64,000 bases of DNA, taken from NCBI GenBank assembly GCA_034432635.1, contig DAOUBK010000052.1:1-64000 (forward strand). The letters are read 5' to 3'. The notes beneath the pieces were generated by a model, which made no database searches, had not been told where the DNA came from, and saw only the letters and a list, made by a program, of their open reading frames with translations. How positions within the stretch are numbered: position 1 is the stretch's first letter; each line of letters opens with the position of its first letter. This stretch comes from Roseiflexus sp034432635 (GTDB taxonomy: Bacteria; Chloroflexota; Chloroflexia; Chloroflexales; Roseiflexaceae). This document shows, piece after piece, positions 62,365-64,000 of this stretch. The translations under genes were made by a program, and so were the position numbers.

Positions 62365-62394
62365 AGTATACCATTGTGAATAGCAGAGGCGCAA
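62365..62394 (-). promoter_or_regulatory. ppk promoter
   Basis: TTGCGC (62394-62389), an 18-bp spacer and TATACT (62370-62365), giving about 115 nt of leader before the ppk ATG. Confidence 0.55.
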
Positions 62395-62499
62395 CTGTGT
62401 GATCAGAAAGTGACGGGAATACGTTTAGAATAGCGGGCGTTTCCGGCAGTCCAGGTGAAGGCGATCACCCGGTTTGACCTGCTTTCCCGTGATCCCCGG

Positions 62500-62528
62500 T
62501 TGCACAGGATGCCGATTCGTGGTATAGT
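62500..62528 (+). promoter_or_regulatory. tRNA-Arg promoter
   Basis: TTGCAC (62500-62505), 17 bp, TATAGT (62523-62528); the tRNA starts at 62546. Confidence 0.7.
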
Positions 62529-62545
62529 AGCAGTGTACAGAACAT

Positions 62546-62622
62546 GACTCTGTAGCTCAGCGGATTAGAGCGCTTCCCTGCGGAGGAAGAGGTCGGGCGT
62601 TCGAATCGCCCCAGAGTCGCCA
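62546..62622 (+). tRNA. tRNA-Arg (GCG)
   Basis: 77 nt with encoded CCA. The acceptor GACTCTG pairs with CAGAGTC, the D-stem is GCTC/GAGC, the anticodon stem CTTCC/GGAAG encloses CTGCGGA with anticodon GCG, and the T-arm is GGGCG-TTCGAAT-CGCCC. Position 34 is G rather than the A (inosine precursor) usual for bacterial CGN-reading tRNA-Arg. Discriminator is G. Confidence 0.93.
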
Positions 62623-62626
62623 GCAC

Positions 62627-62663
62627 AAAAAAGGGCGGCTGTGCCGACTGGCGAGCCGCCCTT
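62627..62663 (-). terminator. Terminator-like hairpin between two tRNA genes
   Basis: AAGGGCGGCT (62631-62640) pairs with AGCCGCCCTT (62654-62663). Six T on the minus strand follow the stem, so the terminator-like reading is on the minus strand; on the plus strand there is no U-run. Confidence 0.5.
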
Positions 62664-62680
62664 CATCTCGCTCCCGGGAT

Positions 62681-62770
62681 GGGGAGGTGACGGAGTGGTT
62701 GAACGTGCTCGTCTCGAAAACGAGTTGGGTCTGAAAGCCCACGTGGGTTCGAATCCCACCCTCCCCGCCA
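62681..62770 (+). tRNA. tRNA-Ser (CGA)
   Basis: 90 nt with encoded CCA. Acceptor GGGGAGG pairs with CCTCCCC, the anticodon loop CTCGAAA has CGA, and there is a long class II variable arm (TTGGGTCTGAAAGCCCA), as expected for serine. The T-loop is GGGTTCGAATCCC. Confidence 0.96.
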
Positions 62771-62880
62771 CGAACCAAGAACTGAGGAATGTATCAGGGT
62801 TTAGGGGGTTAGATCGCTCGATGGAGTCTGTAACCCGTTCCCTGCACAATTCGTACTTCCTCGACTTCCATCCGTAAGAC

Positions 62881-63030
62881 TCAACACTCACCCTTCGACG
62901 TTCAACGTTCCAGCGTGCAACGTCCAGCACTCACCCTTCGACGTTCAACGTTCCGACGTGCAACGTCCAGCACTCACCCTTCAACGCTCAACGTTCAACG
63001 TTCCAACGTGCAACGCTCAGCCTTCAACGT
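62881..63030 (+). repeat. Heptamer array with 43-bp higher-order repeats
   Basis: Degenerate heptamer units are arranged in three 43-bp super-units starting at 62890, 62933 and 62976 (each beginning ACCCTTC(G/A)ACG). The array covers the space between tRNA-Ser and the DUF1405 gene and overlaps the end of that gene. Confidence 0.9.
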
Positions 63031-63636
63031 CGCCAGGCGCGCTGGTTGCGTACCGCTGCGCGGCAGCGCCAGCAGTGCCAGGCTCAACCCGCCTGTGAGC
63101 GCAACGGTTAACCACATGATGAAATCGAACGTTACGTGGCTCGCCAGCGGCGGGTGATACCCAAGTCCGTAATCGACGCCAAATGCCAGAACGAACCAAC
63201 CGGTGACGATCAGCCGTTGCGGGAATGATACGTCGCCCAGGCGCGTGGCGAACAGGATCCCCTCGCACAGTAAGCCGATGTGGGTGATGAACAACACCAT
63301 CTCGAACGGATCGATCACGCCTGATCCTGTCCACTGGCGCAACCAGAACGCCAGCGTCCAGATGCCGTAGTGTATGCACGCGAATGCAGTCAGCGTATAG
63401 AAGAGCGTCCAGCGTCGGCCTGCGCGCATCCCAAAGAGGGCGATCGTGCCGAGCAGTGCCGCCAGCGGGCAATCGGGAATAAAGGGCCACGCCCATAGTG
63501 GTGATGCCGCCAGCATCGGACCGTACCAGATCGCTGCGCCCCATACTGCGCCGATCAGGTTGGCGATGACGCAACTCCAGAAAATAATCGGGGTACGCAG
63601 GATGAAATCGAAGAGTGTATGTATCAGACGGATCAT
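62995..63636 (-). CDS. DUF1405-family membrane protein
   Basis: 213 residues with six hydrophobic segments. IIFWSCVIANLIGAVWGA, WYGPMLAASPLWAWPFIPDCPLAALL and HYGIWTLAFWL are diagnostic for DUF1405, a membrane family of unknown function. The start at 63636 has AGAGG six bases upstream; a frame to 63675 is not needed. The last ~12 residues (LATLKAERCTLER) and the TGA stop (62995-62997) are encoded by heptamer repeats on the opposite strand. Confidence 0.82.
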   Translation of the reverse strand: MIRLIHTLFDFILRTPIIFWSCVIANLIGAVWGAAIWYGPMLAASPLWAWPFIPDCPLAALLGTIALFGMRAGRRWTLFYTLTAFACIHYGIWTLAFWLRQWTGSGVIDPFEMVLFITHIGLLCEGILFATRLGDVSFPQRLIVTGWFVLAFGVDYGLGYHPPLASHVTFDFIMWLTVALTGGLSLALLALPRSGTQPARLATLKAERCTLER

Positions 63637-63872
63637 GATCAACCTCTTCCTGAGAATTGAGCCTGGCGAGTCCAATGTGTTCTACCTTCTCATCGAGCGT
63701 CTTGATTGCCCGTATCTCGTTGCTGCCGCGCTGCACCCGATGAACGTGCACGCCCGATGGCAGAACGTTTTGCGCCAGAGTGGGACACAATCCATCCGGC
63801 GCCTGCTTTCACCAAAATCGAGCATTGATCGCCTTCGGAAGGTGGCGGCAACGGTTGCACCTGCGCCCACGC

Positions 63873-64000
63873 TCAACAACGTGAGTCTTCTGCCTCCCTT
63901 GTCCGCAGGCGCCGCACAGGAACTCCACCGACGAACGCCCCCGGCGGCACATCACGGTTCACCAGGCTCATCGCCGAGACCGTCGCGCCATCACCGATCA
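63873..64000 (-). CDS. C-terminal fragment of a hexapeptide-repeat (LbH) acyltransferase
   Basis: The minus-strand frame entering from the right edge reads IGDGATVSAMSLVNRDVPPG, then AFVGGVPVRRLRTREAEDS before a TGA at 63873-63875. This is the typical last coil and C-terminus of left-handed beta-helix acetyltransferases (the GVPAR-like motif is GVPVR). The start lies outside the window. It was found by reading the raw sequence at the edge. Confidence 0.82.
   Translation of the reverse strand, partial: IGDGATVSAMSLVNRDVPPGAFVGGVPVRRLRTREAEDSRC

Larger units (their letters stand above)
62243..62545. other. Intergenic region with promoters of ppk and tRNA-Arg
   Basis: No gene. The minus-strand -35/-10 of ppk is at 62365-62394 and the tRNA-Arg promoter is at 62500-62528. 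Confidence 0.6.

Overview
The window looks like chromosomal DNA of a high-GC filamentous anoxygenic phototroph of the Chloroflexota, most like Roseiflexus. This is inference from gene content and style: a MaoC–phosphotransacylase fusion, Uma2-type relics with Ala/Arg/Glu-rich tails, zinc-ribbon/Ser-Thr-kinase proteins, secreted clan-A glycosidases, and a degenerate heptanucleotide repeat (consensus RYTCAAC) scattered through genes. No photosynthesis gene or rRNA is present to prove it. The window is mostly ordinary chromosome with several decayed accessory islands.

Layout. 1–6.1 kb: a probable C-terminal gene fragment, a thiolase, and two overlapping GT-C membrane glycosyltransferases. 6.2–6.9 kb: a vapBC toxin–antitoxin pair. 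7.2–12.4 kb: a tight co-directional run (thrH, GT2 glycosyltransferase, flippase-like protein, repeat-bearing lipoprotein, Gfo/Idh/MocA oxidoreductase, aldo/keto reductase) whose first three junctions are all 4-bp GTGA overlaps. 12.6–14.7 kb: an (alpha/alpha)6 glycoside hydrolase. 15–19.5 kb: three zinc-ribbon proteins (one a membrane-anchored kinase) around an RlmD-type rRNA methyltransferase. 20.5 kb: tRNA-Cys. 21–26 kb: MFS transporter, small membrane protein, MaoC–PTA/PTB fusion, secreted glycosidase. 26.1–27.4 kb: a dead IS200/IS605-type tnpB element. 27.6–29.9 kb: nucleotidyltransferase, M19 dipeptidase, DUF2007-like protein. 29.9–33 kb: a decaying restriction–modification locus plus a 95-bp tandem repeat.

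33–40 kb is a minus-strand signalling operon: hybrid histidine kinase (split by one in-frame TGA), CheY-like regulator, REC-PAS-PAS-GGDEF-EAL protein and a coiled-coil membrane protein. 40–42.3 kb: hemW, then one copy of a ~260–295-bp dispersed repeat joined to a relic of type III CRISPR cas10/csm1; the other copy, inverted, is at 15 kb. 42.8–52.2 kb: malic enzyme, divergent uvrB and mutS separated by palindromes and a 73-bp tandem repeat, a methyltransferase-like membrane protein and YgfZ. 52.2–60 kb: an Uma2 relic, two paralogous secreted glycosidases, HtrA protease, an AI-2E-type permease and ThpR. 60–64 kb: polyphosphate kinase, tRNA-Arg with anticodon GCG, tRNA-Ser(CGA), a heptamer array, a DUF1405 protein and the end of a hexapeptide-repeat transferase.

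The most distinctive signal is the heptamer repeat. It reads without stops in all frames on one strand and carries TGA in all frames on the other. Sense arrays sit inside proteins (a GT-C loop, a lipoprotein N-terminus), while antisense arrays sit at gene 3' ends and supply the stop codons of at least three genes. No CRISPR array, rRNA or prophage was seen.
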